Assembly: GCA_963580455.1 (NCBI GenBank)
Contig: OY756961.1
Span: 15,853,001-15,917,000 of the forward strand
Length of the DNA: 64,000 bases
Direction of reading: 5' to 3'
Origin: Euonymus europaeus
Taxonomy: Eukaryota > Streptophyta > Magnoliopsida > Celastrales > Celastraceae
This document shows positions 26,219 to 40,086 of this stretch, one piece after another. The position numbers were made by a program, and so were the translations under genes. The notes below the pieces were generated by a model. The model was not told the DNA's origin. It saw only the letters and a program-made list of their open reading frames with translations, and ran no database searches. How positions within the stretch are numbered: position 1 is the first letter of the stretch; every line of letters begins with the position of its first letter.

Positions 26219-28054
26219 CTTCAATGTTGCTCGGTGTGAAATTTTTATTGTTCTTATATGTCAAATTTTACGAGTATAAGCTTCATAGATAATTTCGATG
26301 CCAAAACACCAACTTTCTATGATAAATGGACAAAACCGTTAAAAGCTCCTCCATAGAGAGAGTTGAGAAACTTCGGACCATCAAAGTTGCTTGGTGTACA
26401 ATTTTTATTGTTCTCATATGTCAAATTTTACGAGTATAAGCTTCATAGATTATTTCGATGCCAAAACACCAACTTTCTGTGACAAATGGACAAAACCATT
26501 AAGAGCTCCTCCATAGAGAGAGTTGAGCAACTTCGGACTATCAAAGTTTCTCGGAATAGACTTTTTATTGTTCTCATATGTCAAATTTTACGAGTATAAG
26601 CTTCACAGATTATTTCGATGCCAAAACACCAACTTTCTATGACAAACGGACAAAATCGTTAAGAGCTCCTCCATAGAGAGAGTTGAGCAACTTCGGACTA
26701 TCAAAGTTTCTCGGGATAGACTTTTTATTGTTCTTCTATGTTAAATTTTACGAGTATAAGCTTCCTAGATTATTTCGATGCCAAAACACCAACTTTCTAT
26801 GACAAATCGACAAAACCGTTAAAAGCTCTTCCATAGAGAGAGTTGAACAACTTCGGACCATCAAAATTGCTCTTTATACACTTTTTATTGTTCTTCTATG
26901 TGAAATTTTATGAGTATAAGCTTCTTAGATTATTTCGATGCCAAAACACCAACTTTCTATGAAAAATAGACAAAACTGTTAAGAGCTCCTCCTTAGAGAG
27001 AGTTGAGCAACTTCGGACTATCAAAGTTTCTCGGGATATACTTTTTTTCGTTCTTCTATATTAAATTTTACGAGTATAAGCTTCCTAGATTATTTCGATG
27101 CCAAAACACCAACTTTCTATGACAAATGGACAAAACCGTTAAGAGCTCCTCCATAGAGAGAGTTGAGCAACTTCGGACTATCAAAGTTTCTCGGGATAGA
27201 CTTTTTATTGTTCTTCTATGTTAAATTTTACGAGTATAAGTTTCCTAGATTATTTCGATGCCAAAACACCAACTTTCTATGACAAATCGACAAAACCGTT
27301 AAAAGCTCCTCCATAGAGAGAGTTGAACAACTTCGGACCATCAAAATTGCTCTTTATACACTTTTTATTGTACTTCTATGTGAAATTTTACGAGTATAAG
27401 CTTCATAGATTATTTCGATGCCAAAACACCGACTTTCTTTGACAAATGGACAAAACCGTAAGAAGCTCCTCCATAGAGAGGGTTGAGCAACTTCGGACTA
27501 TCATAGTTGCTCGGGATAGACTTTTTATTGTTCTTCTATGTCAAATTTTACGAGTATAAGCTTCCTAAATTATTTCGATGCCAAAACACCAACTTTCTAT
27601 GACAAATGGGCAAAGCCGTTAAAAGCTCCTTCATAGAGAGAGTCGAGCAACTTCGGACCATCAAAGTTGCTCGGTGTACAATTTTTATTGTTCTCATATG
27701 TCAAATTTTTTGAGTATAAGCTTCATAGATTATTTCGATGCCAAAACACCAACTTTCTATGACAAATGGACAAAACCGTTAAAAGCTCCTCCATAGAGAA
27801 AGTTGAGCAACTTCGGACCATCAAAGTTGCTCGAAATAGACATTTTATTGTTCTTCTATCCCAAATTTTACGAGTATAAGCTTCCTAGATTATTTCGATG
27901 CCAAAACACCAACTTTCTATGACAGATGGACAAAACCGTTAAAAGCTCCTCCATAGAGAGAGTTGAGCAACTTCGGACCATCAAAATTGCCCTATGTACA
28001 CTTTTTATTGTTTTTCTATGTCAAATTTTATGAGTATAAGCTTCCTAGATTATT
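26219..28054. repeat. Satellite monomers without a clear local HOR
   Basis: About eleven and a half ordinary 160-bp monomers. Types found elsewhere follow each other without a clean period: CTTTCTGTGAC with CCATTAAGAG near 26,480, the TTTATACAC type, the CTTTTTTTCG type near 27,041, and a new CCGTAAGAAGC type near 27,451 that recurs near 28,091 and 28,210. I see nothing else here. Confidence 0.8.
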
Positions 28055-28173
28055 TCGATGCCAAAACACCAACTTTCTTTGACAAATGGACAAAACCGTA
28101 AGAAGCTCTTCCATAGAGAGAGTTGAGCAACTTCGGACTATCATAGTTGCGAGTATAAGCTTCATAGATTATT
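28055..28173 (+). repeat. Truncated 119-bp monomer (41-bp deletion)
   Basis: This is the only large length change in the window. After ATAGTTGC at about 28,150 the sequence jumps directly to GAGTATAAGC. The T-rich segment that normally separates them, from TCGGGATAGAC to TTTTAC (41 bp), is missing. The complete form is seen in the following monomer, which has the same CCGTAAGAAGC and ATCATAGTTGC marks. The phase of all later monomers is shifted by 41 bases. Only a single C is shared at the breakpoints. Confidence 0.95.
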
Positions 28174-28748
28174 TCGATGCCAAAACACCAACTTTCTTTG
28201 ACAAATGGACAAAACCGTAAGAAGCTCCTCCATAGAGAGAGTTGAGCAACTTCGGACTATCATAGTTGCTCGGGATAGACTTTTTATTGTTCTTCTATGT
28301 CAAATTTTACGAGTATAAGCTTCGTACATTATTTCGATGCCAAAACACCAACTTTCTATGACAAATGGACAAAGTTGTTAAAAGCTCCTTCATAGAGAGA
28401 GTTGAGCAACTTCGGACCATCAAAGTTGCTCGGTGTACAATTTTTATTGTTCTCATATGTCAAATATTTTGAGTATAAGCTTCCTACATTATTTCGATGC
28501 CAAAACACCAACTTTCTATGACAAATGGACAAAGCCGTTAAAAGCTCCTTCATAGAGAGAGTTGAGCAACTTCGGACCATCAAAGTTGCTCGGTGTACAA
28601 TTTTTATTGTTCTCATATGTCAAATTTTACGAGTATAAGCTTCATAGATTATTTCGATGCCAAAACACCAACTTTCTGTGACAAATGGACAAAACCATTA
28701 AGAGCTCCTCCATAGAGAGAGTTGAGCAACTTCGGACTATCAAAGTTT
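28174..28748. repeat. Satellite monomers joining the truncated unit to the 6-monomer repeat
   Basis: Three and a half monomers. They include CATAGTTGCTCGGG, CTTCGTACATT, AAAGTTGTTAAAAG and the marker CAAATATTTTGAG near 28,463, which recurs near 28,783 and 29,743. This links the stretch to the adjacent 960-bp repeat. Confidence 0.75.
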
Positions 28749-30657
28749 CTCGGTGTACAATTTTTATTGTTCTCATATGTCAAATATTTTGAGTATAAGC
28801 TTCCTACATTATTTCGATGCCAAAACACCAACTTTCTATGACAAATGGACAAAGCCGTTAAAAGCTCCTTCATAGAGAGAGTTGAGCAACTTCGGACCAT
28901 CAAAGTTGCTCGGTGTACAATTTTTATTGTTCTCATATGTCAAATTTTTTGAGTATAAGCTTCATAGATTATTTCGATGCCAAAACACCAACTTTCTATG
29001 ACAAATGGACAAAACCGTTAAAAGCTCCTCCATAGAGACAGTTGAGCAACTTCGGACCATCAAAGTTGCTCGAAATAGACATTTTATTGTTCTTCTATCT
29101 CAAATTTTACGAGTATAAGCTTCCTAGATTATTTCGATGCCAAAACACCAACTTTCTATGACAGATGGACAAAACCGTTAAAAGCTCCTCCATAGAGAGA
29201 GTTGAGCAACTTCGGACCATCAAAATTGCCCTATGTACACTTTTTATTGTTTTTCTATGTCAAATTTTATGAGTATAAGCTTCCTAGATTATTTCGATGC
29301 CAAAACACCAACTTTCTATGACAAATAGAAAAAACCGTTAAGAGCTCCTCAATAGAGAGAGTTGAGCAACTTCAGACTATCAATGTTTCTCAGGATAGAC
29401 TTTTTATTGTTCTTCTATGTTAAATTTTATGAGTATAAGCTTCCTAGATTATTTCCATGCTAAAACACGAACTTTCTATGACAAATGGACAAAACCGTTA
29501 AAAGCTCCTCCATAGAGAGAGTTGAGCAACTTCGGACCATCAAAGTTACTCGGTGTACAATTTTTATTTTTCTTATATGTCAAATTTTACGTGTATAAGC
29601 TTCATAGATTATTTCGATGCCAAAACACCAACTTTCTTTGACAAATGGACAAAACCGTTAGAAGCTCCTCCATAGAGAGAGTTGAGCAACTTCGGACCAT
29701 CAAAGTTGCTCGGTGTACAATTTTTATTGTTCTCATATGTCAAATATTTTGAGTATAAGCTTCCTACATTATTTCGATGCCAAAACACCAACTTTCTATG
29801 ACAAATGGACAAAGCCGTTAAAAGCTCCTTCATAGAGAGAGTTGAGCAACTTCGGACCATCAAAGTTGCTCGGTGTACAATTTTTATTGTTCTCATATGT
29901 CAAATTTTTTGAGTATAAGCTTCATAGATTATTTCGATGCCAAAACACCAACTTTCTATGACAAATGGACAAAACCGTTAAAAGCTCCTCCATAGAGACA
30001 GTTGAGCAACTTCGGACCATCAAAGTTGCTCGAAATAGACATTTTATTGTTCTTCTATCTCAAATTTTACGAGTATAAGCTTCCTAGATTATTTCGATGC
30101 CAAAACACCAACTTTCTATGACAGATGGACAAAACCGTTAAAAGCTCCTCCATAGAGAGAGTTGAGCAACTTCGGACCATCAAAATTGCCCTATGTACAC
30201 TTTTTATTGTTTTTCTATGTCAAATTTTATGAGTATAAGCTTCCTAGATTATTTCGATGCCAAAACACCAACTTTCTATGACAAATAGAAAAAACCGTTA
30301 AGAGCTCCTCAATAGAGAGAGTTGAGCAACTTCAGACTATCAATGTTTCTCAGGATAGACTTTTTATTGTTCTTCTATGTTAAATTTTATGAGTATAAGC
30401 TTCCTAGATTATTTCCATGCTAAAACACGAACTTTCTATGACAAATGGACAAAACCGTTAAAAGCTCCTCCATAGAGAGAGTTGAGCAACTTCGGACCAT
30501 CAAAGTTACTCGGTGTACAATTTTTATTTTTCTTATATGTCAAATTTTACGTGTATAAGCTTCATAGATTATTTCGATGCCAAAACACCAACTTTCTTTG
30601 ACAAATGGACAAAACCGTTAGAAGCTCCTCCATAGAGAGAGTTGAGCAACTTCGGAC
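28749..30657. repeat. Two identical 6-monomer (960 bp) units in tandem
   Basis: Bases 28,749-29,697 equal 29,709-30,657 with no difference that I could find over 949 bp. Marks in both are CAAATATTTTGAG, TATCTCAAATT, GACAGATGGAC, TTGCCCTATGTACAC, CCTCAATAGAG, TTCTCAGGATAGAC and TTTCCATGCTAAAACACG. Identity ends at GGACCAT versus GGACTAT (29,698 and 30,658). A related but diverged version of the same order follows at about 31,380-32,000. Confidence 0.92.
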
Positions 30658-32471
30658 TATCAAAGTTGCTCGGGATAGTCATTTTATTGTTCTTCTATGT
30701 CAAATTTTACGACTATAAGCTTACTACATTATTTCGATGCCAAAACACCAACTTTCTATGACAAATGGACAAAGCCGTTAAAAGCTCCTCCATAGAGAGA
30801 GTTGGGCAACTTCGGACCATCAAAGTTGCTCGGTGTGCAATTTTTATTGTTCTCATATGTCAAATTTTTTGAGTATAAGCTTCATAGATTATTTCGATGC
30901 CAAAACACCAACTTTCTACGACAAATGGATAAAACCGTTAAAAGCTCCTCCATAGAGAGAGTTGAGCAACTTCGGATTATCAAAGTTGCTCGAAATAGAC
31001 ATTTTACTGTTCTTCTATGTCTAATTTTACGAGTATAAGCTTCCTAGATTATTTCGATGCCAAGACACCAACTTTCTATGATAAATGGACAAAACCGTTA
31101 AAAGCTCCTCCATAGAGAGAGTTGAGAAACTTCGGACCATCAAAGTTGCTTGGTGTACAATTTTTATTGTTCTCATATGTCAAATTTTACGAGTATAAGC
31201 TTCCTACATTATTTCGATGCCAAAACACCAACTTTCTATGACAAATAAACAAAGCCCTTAAAAGGTCCTTCGTAGAGAGAGTTGAGCAACTTCGGACCAT
31301 CAAAGTTGCTCGGTGTACAATTTTTATTGTTCTCATATGTCAAATTTTTTGAGTATAAGCTTCATAGATTATTTCGATGCCAAAACACCAACTTTCTATG
31401 ACAAATGGACAAAATCGTTAAGAGCTCCTCCGTAGAGAGAGTTGAGCAACTTCGGACTATCAAAGTTGCTCGAAATAGACATTTTATTGTTCTTCAATCT
31501 CAAATTTTACGAGTATAAGCTTCCTAGATTATTTCGATGCCAAAACACCAACTTTCTATGACAGATGGACAAAACCGTTAAAAGCTCCTACATAGATAGA
31601 GTTGAGCAACTTCGGACCATCAAAATTGCCCTATGTACACTTTTTATTGTTTTTATATGTCAAATTTTATGAGTATAAGCTTCCTAGATTATTTCGATGC
31701 CAAAATACCAACTTTCTATGACAAATAGAAAAAACCGTTAAGAGCTCCTCCATAGAGAGAGTTGAGCAACTTCGGACTATCAATGTTTCTCGGGATAGAC
31801 TTTTTATTGTTCTTCTATGTTAAATTTTATGAGTATAAGCTTCCTAGATTATTTCCATGCTAAAACACGAACTTTCTATGACAAATGGACAAAACCGTTA
31901 AAAGCTACTCCATAGAGAGAGTTGAGCAACTTCGGACCATCAAAGTTACTCGGTGTACAATTTTTATTTTTCTTATATGTCAAATTTTACGTGTATAAGC
32001 TTCATAGATTATTTCGATGCCAAAACACAAACTTTCTATGACAAATGGACAAAACCGTTAGAAGCTCCTCCATAGAGACAGTTGAGCAACTTCGGACCAT
32101 CAAAGTTGCTCTGTGTACACTTTTTATTGTTCTTATATGTCAAATTTTATGAGTATAAGCTTCATAGATTATTTCGATGTCAAAACACCAACTTTCTATG
32201 ACAAATGGACGAAATCGTTAAAAGCTCCTCCATAGAGAGAGTTGAGCAACTTCGGACCATCAAAATTGCTCTATGTATACTTTTTATTGTTCTTCTATGT
32301 CAAATTTTACGAGTATAAGCTTCCTAGATTATTTCGATGCCAAAACATTAACTTTCTATGACAAATGGACAAAACCGTTAAAAGCTCCTCCATAGTGAGT
32401 GTTGAGCGACTTCGGACTATCAAAGTTGCTCGGTTTACAATTTTTATTGTTCTTTTATGTCAAATTTTACG
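30658..32471. repeat. Diverged relatives of the 6-monomer unit
   Basis: The order TATCTCAAATT, GACAGATGGAC, TTGCCCTATG, CAAAATACC, TCAATGTTTCTC and TTTCCATGC at about 31,400-31,920 repeats that of 28.9-29.5 kb, and matches 34,760-35,280 at an offset of 3,360 bp (21 monomers). Single substitutions such as CTTCAATCTC near 31,494 and CCTACATAGATAG near 31,587 are private. Nothing other than satellite is present. Confidence 0.75.
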
Positions 32472-35400
32472 AGTATAAGCTTCATAGATTATTTCGATGC
32501 CAAAACACCAACTTTCTTTGACAAATGGACAAAACCGTAAGAAGCTCCTCCATAGAGAGAGTTGAGCAACTTCGGACCATCAAAGTTGCTCGGTGTACAA
32601 TTTTTTTTGTTCTCATATGTCAAATTTTTTGAGTATAAGCTTCATAGATTATTTCGATGCCAAAACACCAACTTTCTATGACAAATGGACAAAACCGTTA
32701 AAAGCTCCTCCATAGAGAGAGTTGAGCAACTTCGGACCATCAAAGTTGCTCGAAATAGACATTTTATTGTTCTTCTATGTCAAATTTTACGAGTATAAGC
32801 ATCCTAGATTATTTCGATGCCAAAACACCAACTTTCTATGATAAATGGACAAAACCGTTAAAAGCTCCTCCATAGAGAGAGTTGAGAAACTTCGGACCAT
32901 CAAAGTTGCTTGGTGTACAATTTTTATTGTTCTCATATGTCAAATTTTATGAGTATAAGCTTCATAGATTATTTCGATGCCAAAACACCAACTTTCTGTG
33001 ACAAATGGACAAAACCACTAAGAGCTCGTCCATAGAGAGAGTTGAGCAACTTCGGACTATCAAAGTTTCTCGGGATAGACTTTTTATTGTTCTCATATGT
33101 CAAATTTTACGAGTATAAGCTTCATAGATTATTTCGATGCCAAAACACCAACTTTCTATGACAAATGGACAAAACCGTTAAGAGCTCCTCCATAGAGAGA
33201 GTTGAGCAACTTCGGACTATCAAAGTTTCTTGGGATAGACTTTTTATTGTTCTTCTATGTTAAATTTTACGAGTATAAGCTTCCTAGATTATTTCGATGC
33301 CAAAACATCAACTTTCTATGACAAATCGACAAAACCGTTAAAAGCTCCTCCATAGAGAGAGTTGAACAACTTCGGACCATCAAAATTGCTCTTTATACAC
33401 TTTTTATTGTTCTTCTATGTGAAATTTTACGAGTATAAGCTTCTTAGATTATTTCGATGCCAAAACACCAACTTTCTATGACAAATGGACAAAACCGTTA
33501 GAAGCTCCTCCATAGAGAGAGTTGAGCAACTTCGGACCATCAAAATTGCCCTATCTACACTTTTTATTGTTTTTCTATGTCAAATTTTATGAGTATAAGC
33601 TTCCTAGATTATTTCCATGCTAAAACACGAACTTTCTATGACAAATGGACAAAACCGTTAAAAGCTCCTCCATAGAGAGAGTTGAGCAACTTCGGATTAT
33701 CAAAGTTGCTCGAAATAGACATTTTATTGTTCTTCTATGTCAAATTTTACGAGTATAAGCTTCCTAGATTATTTCGATGCCAAAACACCAACTTTCTATG
33801 ATAAATTGACAAAACCGTTAAAAGCTCCTCCATAGAGAGAGTTGAGAAACTTCGGACCATCAAAGTTGCCTGGTGTACAATTTTTATTGTTCTCATATGT
33901 CAAATTTTACGAGTATAAGCTTCATAGATTATTTCGATGCCAAAACACCAACTTTCTGTGACAAATGGACAAAACCACTAAGAGCTCCTCCATAGAGAGA
34001 GTTGAACAACTTCGGACCATCAAAATTGCTCTTTATACACTTTTTATTTCTCTTCTATGTCAAATTTTACGTGTATAAGCTTCAAAGATTATTTCGATGC
34101 CAAAACACCAACTTTCTTTGACAAATGGACAAAACCGTTAGAAGCTCCTCCATAGAGAGAGTTGAGCAACTTCGGACCATCAAAATTGCCCTATGTACAC
34201 TTTTTATTGTTTTTCTATGTCAAATTTTATGAGTATAAGCTTCCTAGATTATTTCCATGCTAAAACACGAACTTTCTATGACAAATGGACAAAACCGTTA
34301 AAAGCTCCTCCATAGAGAGAGTTGAGCAATTTCGGACCATCAAAGTTACTTGGTGTACAATTTTTATTTTTCTTATATGTCAAATTTTACGTGTATAAGC
34401 TTCATAGATTATTTCGATGCCAAAACACCAACTTTCTTTGACAAATGGACAAAACCGTTAGAAGCTCCTCCATAGAGAGAGTTGAGCAACTTCGGACTAT
34501 CAAAGTTGCTCGGGATAGACATTTTATTGTTCTTCTATGTCAAATTTTACGAATATAAGCTTCCTACATTATTTCGATGCCAAAACACCAACTTTCTATG
34601 ACAAATGGACAAAGCCGTTAAAAGCTCCTCCATAGAGAGGGTTGGGCAACTTCGGACCATCAAAGTTGCTCGGTGTGCAATTTTTATTGTTCTCATATGT
34701 CAAATTTTTTGAGTATAAGCTTCATAGATTATTTCGATGCCAAAACACCAACTTTCTATGACAAATGGACAAAATCGTTAAGAGCTCCTCCGTAGAGAGA
34801 GTTGAGCAACTTCGGACTATCAAAGTTGCTCGAAATAGACATTTTATTGTTCTTCTATCTCAAATTTTACGAGTATAAGCTTCCTAGATTATTTCGATGC
34901 GAAAACACCAACTTTCTATGACAGATGGACAAAACCGTTAAAAGCTCCTCCATAGAGAGAGTTGAGAAACTTCGGACCATCAAAATTGCCCTATGTACAC
35001 TTTTTATTGTTTTTCTATGTCAATTTTTATGAGTATAAGCTTCCTAGATTATTTCGATGCCAAAATACCAACTTTCTATGACAAATAGAAAAAACCGTTA
35101 AGAGCTCCTCCATAGAGAGAGTTGAGCAACTTCGGACTATCAATGCTTCTCGGGATAGACTTTTTATTGTTCTTCTATGTTAAATTTTATGAGTATAAGC
35201 TTCCTAGATTATTTCCATGCTAAAACACGAACTTTCTATGACAAATGGACAAAACCGTTAAAAGCTACTCCATAGAGAGAGTTGAGCAACTTCGGACCAT
35301 CAAAATTGCTCTTTATACACTTTTTATTGTTCTTCTATGTTAAATTTTACGAGTATAAGCTTCCTAGATTATTTCGATGCCAAAACACCAACTTTCTATG

Positions 35401-36726
35401 ACAAAAGGACAAAACCGTTAAAAGCTCCTCCTTAGAGAGAGTTAAGAAACTTCGGACCATCAAAGTTGCTCTATGTAGACTTTTTATTGTTTTCATATGT
35501 CAAATTTTACGAGTATAAGCTTCCTAGATTATTTCGATGCCAAAACACCAACTTTCTATGACAAATGTACAAAACCGTTAAAAGCTCCTCCATAGAGAGT
35601 GTTGAGCGACTTCGGACCTTCAAAATTGCTCGGTGTACAATTTTTATTGTTCTTATATGTCAAATTTTACGAGTATAAGCTTCATCGATTATTTCGATGC
35701 CAAAACACAAACTTTCTATGACAAATGGACAAAACCGTTAAAAGCTCCACCATAGAGACAGTTGAGCAACTTTGGACCATCAAAGTTGCTCGGTGAACAC
35801 TTTTTATTGTTCTTATATGTCAAATTTTATGAGTATAAGCTTCATAGATTATTTCGATACCAAAACCACAACTTTCTATGACAAATCGACAAAACCGTTA
35901 AAAGCTCCTCCATAGAGAGAGTTGAACAACTTCGGAACATCAAAGTTGCTCGGTGTACACTTTTTATTGTTCTTCTATGTTAAATTTTACGAGTATAAGC
36001 TTCCTAGATTATTTCGATGCTAAAACACCAACTTTCTATGACAAATGGACAAAACCGTTAAAAGCTCCTCCATAGAGAGAGTTGAGAAACTTTGGACCAT
36101 CAAAGTTGCTCTATGTAGACTTTTTATTGTTCTCATATGTCAAATTTTACGAGTATAAGCTTGCTAGATTATTTCGATGCCAAAACACCAACTTTCTATG
36201 ACAAATGGACAAAACCGTTAAAAGCTCCTCCATAGAGAGTGTTGAGCGACTTCGGACCTTCAAAATTGCTCGGTGCACAATTTTTATTGTTCTTATATGT
36301 CAAATTTTACGAGTATAAGCGTCATAGATTATTTCGATTCCAAAACACCAACTTTCTATGACAGATGGACAAAACCGTTAAAAGCTCCTCCATAGAGAGA
36401 GTTGAGCAACTTCGGACCATCAAAAATGCTCTATGTACACTTTTTATTGTTTTTCTATGTCAAATTTTATGAGTATAAGCTTCCTAGATGATTTCGATGC
36501 CAAAACACCAACTTTCTATGACAAATGGACAAAACCGTTAAAAGCTCCTCCATAGAGAGAGTTGAGCAACTTCGGACCATCAAAGTTGCTCGGTGTACAC
36601 TTTTTATTGTTCTTCTATGTCAAATTTTAGGAGTATAAGCTTCCTACATTATTTCGATGCCAAAACACCAACTTTCTATGACAAATGGACAAAACCGTTA
36701 AAAGCTCCTCCATAGAGAGAGTTGAG
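32472..36726. repeat. 27-monomer block, copy 1 (long form)
   Basis: Its left part matches copy 2 at an offset of 4,320 bp (27 monomers). Beyond about 34,041 the offset becomes 3,680 bp, and beyond about 35,700 it becomes 3,360 bp. Copy 1 therefore has 4 and then 2 more monomers than copy 2. Shared rare marks include AACCACTAAGAGCTCGTC (about 33,013 and 37,333), ATTTCTCTTC (about 34,047 and 37,727), GAATATAAGC, TGTCAATTTTTATGAG, TCAATGCTTCTC, GCTTCATCG, CCAAAACCACAAC, GCTTGCTAG and CAAAAATGCTC. Confidence 0.85.
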
Positions 36727-36791
36727 CAATTTCGGACCATCAAAGTTACTTGGTGTACAATTTTTATTTTTCTTATATGTCAAATTTTACG

Positions 36792-39700
36792 TGTATAAGC
36801 TTCATAGATTATTTCGATGCCAAAACACCAACTTTCTTTGACAAATGGACAAAACCGTATGAAGCTCCTCCATAGAGAGAGTTGAGCAACTTCGGACCAT
36901 CAAAGTTGCTCGGTGTACAATTTTTATTGTTCTCATATGTCAAATTTTTTGAGTATAAGATTCATAGATTATTTCGATGCCAAAACACCAACTTTCTATG
37001 ACAAATGGACAAAACCGTTAAAAGCTCCTCCATAGAGAGAGTTGAGCAACTTCGGACCATCAAAGTTGCTCGAAATAGACATTTTATTGTTCTTCTGTGT
37101 CAAATTTTACGAGTATAAGCTTCCTAGATTATTTCGATGCCAAAACACCAACTTTCTATGATAAATGGACAAAACCGTTAAAAGCTCCTCCATAGAGAGA
37201 GTTGAGAAACTTCGGACCATCAAAGTTGCTTGGTGTACAATTTTTATTGTTCTCATATGTCAAATTTTATGAGTATAAGCTTCATAGATTATTTCGATGC
37301 CAAAACACCAACTTTCTGTGACAAATGGACAAAACCACTAAGAGCTCGTCTATAGAGAGAGTTGAGCAACTTCGGACTATCAAAGTTTCTCGGGATAGAC
37401 TTTTTATTGTTCTCATATGTCAAATTTTACGAGTATAAGCTTCATAGATTATTTCGATGCCAAAACACCAACTTTCTATGACAAATGGACAAAACCGTTA
37501 AGAGCTCCTCCATAGAGAGAGTTGAGCAACTTCGGACTATCAAAGTTTCTTGGGATAGACTTTTTATTGTTCTTCTATGTTAAATTTTACGAGTATAAGC
37601 TTCCTAGATTATTTCGATGCCAAAACACCAACTTTCTATGACAAATCGACAAAACCGTTAAAAGCTCCTCCATAGAGAGAGTTGAACAACTTCGGACCAT
37701 CAAAATTGCTCTTTATACACTTTTTATTTCTCTTCTATGTCAAATTTTACGTGTATAAGCTTCAAAGATTATTTCGATGCCAAAACACCAACTTTCTTTG
37801 ACAAATGGACAAAACCGTTAGAAGCTCCTCCATAGAGAGAGTTGAGCAACTTCGGACCATCAAAATTGCCCTATGTACACTTTTTATTGTTTTTCTATGT
37901 CAAATTTTATGAGTATAAGCTTCCTAGATTATTTCCATGCTAAAACACGAACTTTCTATGACAAATGGACAAAACCGTTAAAAGCTCCTCCATAGAGAGA
38001 GTTGAGCAATTTCGGACCATCAAAGTTACTTGGTGTACAATTTTTATTTTTCTTATATGTCAAATTTTACGTGTATAAGCTTCATAGATTATTTCGATGC
38101 CAAAACACCAACTTTCTTTGACAAATGGACAAAACCGTTAGAAGCTCCTCCATAGAGAGAGTTGAGCAACTTCGGACTATCAAAGTTGCTCGGGATAGAC
38201 ATTTTATTGTTCTTCTATGTCAAATTTTACGAATATAAGCTTCCTACATTATTTCGATGCCAAAACACCAACTTTCTATGACAAATGGACAAAGCCGTTA
38301 AAAGCTCCTCCATAGAGAGAGTTGGGCAACTTCGGACCATCAAAGTTGCTCGGTGTGCAATTTTTATTGTTCTCATATGTCAAATTTTTTGAGTATAAGC
38401 TTCATAGATTATTTCGATGCCAAAACACCAACTTTCTATGACAAATGGACAAAATCGTTAAGAGCTCCTCCGTAGAGAGAGTTGAGCAACTTCGGACTAT
38501 CAAAGTTGCTCGAAATAGACATTTTATTGTTCTTCTATCTCAAATTTTACGAGTATAAGCTTCCTAGATTATTTCGATGCCAAAACACCAACTTTCTATG
38601 ACAGATGGACAAAACCGTTAAAAGCTCCTCCATAGAGAGAGTTGAGCAACTTCGGACCATCAAAATTGCCCTATGTACACTTTTTATTGTTTTTCTATGT
38701 CAATTTTTATGAGTATAAGCTTCCTAGATTATTTCGATGCCAAAATACCAACTTTCTATGACAAATAGAAAAAACCGTTAAGAGCTCCTCCATAGAGAGA
38801 GTTGAGCAACTTCGGACTATCAATGCTTCTCGGGATAGACTTTTTATTGTTCTTCTATGTTAAATTTTATGAGTATAAGCTTCCTAGATTATTTCCATGC
38901 TAAAACACGAACTTTCTATGACAAATGGACAAAACCGTTAAAAGCTACTCCATAGAGAGAGTTGAGCAACTTCGGACCATCAAAATTGCTCTTTATACAC
39001 TTTTTATTGTTCTTCTATGTTAAATTTTACGAGTATAAGCTTCATCGATTATTTCGATGCCAAAACACAAACTTTCTATGACAAATGGACAAAACCGTTA
39101 AAAGCTCCACCATAGAGACAGTTGAGCAACTTCGGACCATCAAAGTTGCTCGGTGAACACTTTTTATTGTTCTTATATGTCAAATTTTATGAGTATAAGC
39201 TTCATAGATTATTTCGATACCAAAACCACAACTTTCTTTGACAAATCGACAAAACCGTTAAAAGCTCCTCCATAGAGAGAGTTGAACAACTTCGGAACAT
39301 CAAAGTTGCTCGGTGTACACTTTTTATTGTTCTTCTATGTTAAATTTTACGAGTATAAGCTTCCTAGATTATTTCGATGCTAAAACACCAACTTTCTATG
39401 ACAAATGGACAAAACCGTTAAAAGCTCCTCCATAGAGAGAGTTGAGAAACTTTGGACCATCAAAGTTGCTCTATGTAGACTTTTTATTGTTCTCATATGT
39501 CAAATTTTACGAGTATAAGCTTGCTAGATTATTTCGATGCCAAAACACCAACTTTCTATGACAAATGGACAAAACCGTTAAAAGCTCCTCCATAGAGAGT
39601 GTTGAGCGACTTCGGACCTTCAAAATTGCTCGGTGCACAATTTTTATTGTTCTTATATGTCAAATTTTACGAGTATAAGCGTCATAGATTATTTCGATTC

Positions 39701-40086
39701 CAAAACACCAACTTTCTATGACAGATGGACAAAACCGTTAAAAGCTCCTCCATAGAGAGAGTTGAGCAACTTCGGACCATCAAAAATGCTCTATGTACAC
39801 TTTTTATTGTTTTTCTATGTCAAATTTTATGAGTATAAGCTTCCTAGATTATTTCGATGCCAAAACACCAACTTTCTATGACAAATGGACAAAACCGTTA
39901 AAAGCTCCTCCATAGAGAGAGTTGAGCAACTTCGGACCATCAAAGTTGCTCGGTGTACACTTTTTATTGTTCTTCTATGTCAAATTTTAGGAGTATAAGC
40001 TTCCTACATTATTTCGATGCCAAAACACCAACTTTCTATGACAAATGGACAAAACCGTTAAAAGCTCCTCCATAGAGAGAGTTGAG
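36792..40086. repeat. 27-monomer block, copy 2 (short form, lacks 4 + 2 monomers)
   Basis: Partner of 32,472-36,726, 960 bp shorter. The first missing piece corresponds to 640 bp within 33,361-34,040, the second to 320 bp within about 35,341-35,700. Both losses are whole monomers and leave the reading of the repeat in register. Very few substitutions separate the copies, for example AGCTCGTCT for AGCTCGTCC near 37,350. Confidence 0.85.

Noticed and set aside
28356..29896. Minus-strand open frames of 86-95 codons (28,356-28,616, 28,649-28,936, 29,609-29,896) and similar ones at 5,487-6,066
   Set aside because: These are the same satellite read on the other strand where stop codons happen to be missing. 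Copies follow the 319- or 960-bp repeat period exactly.
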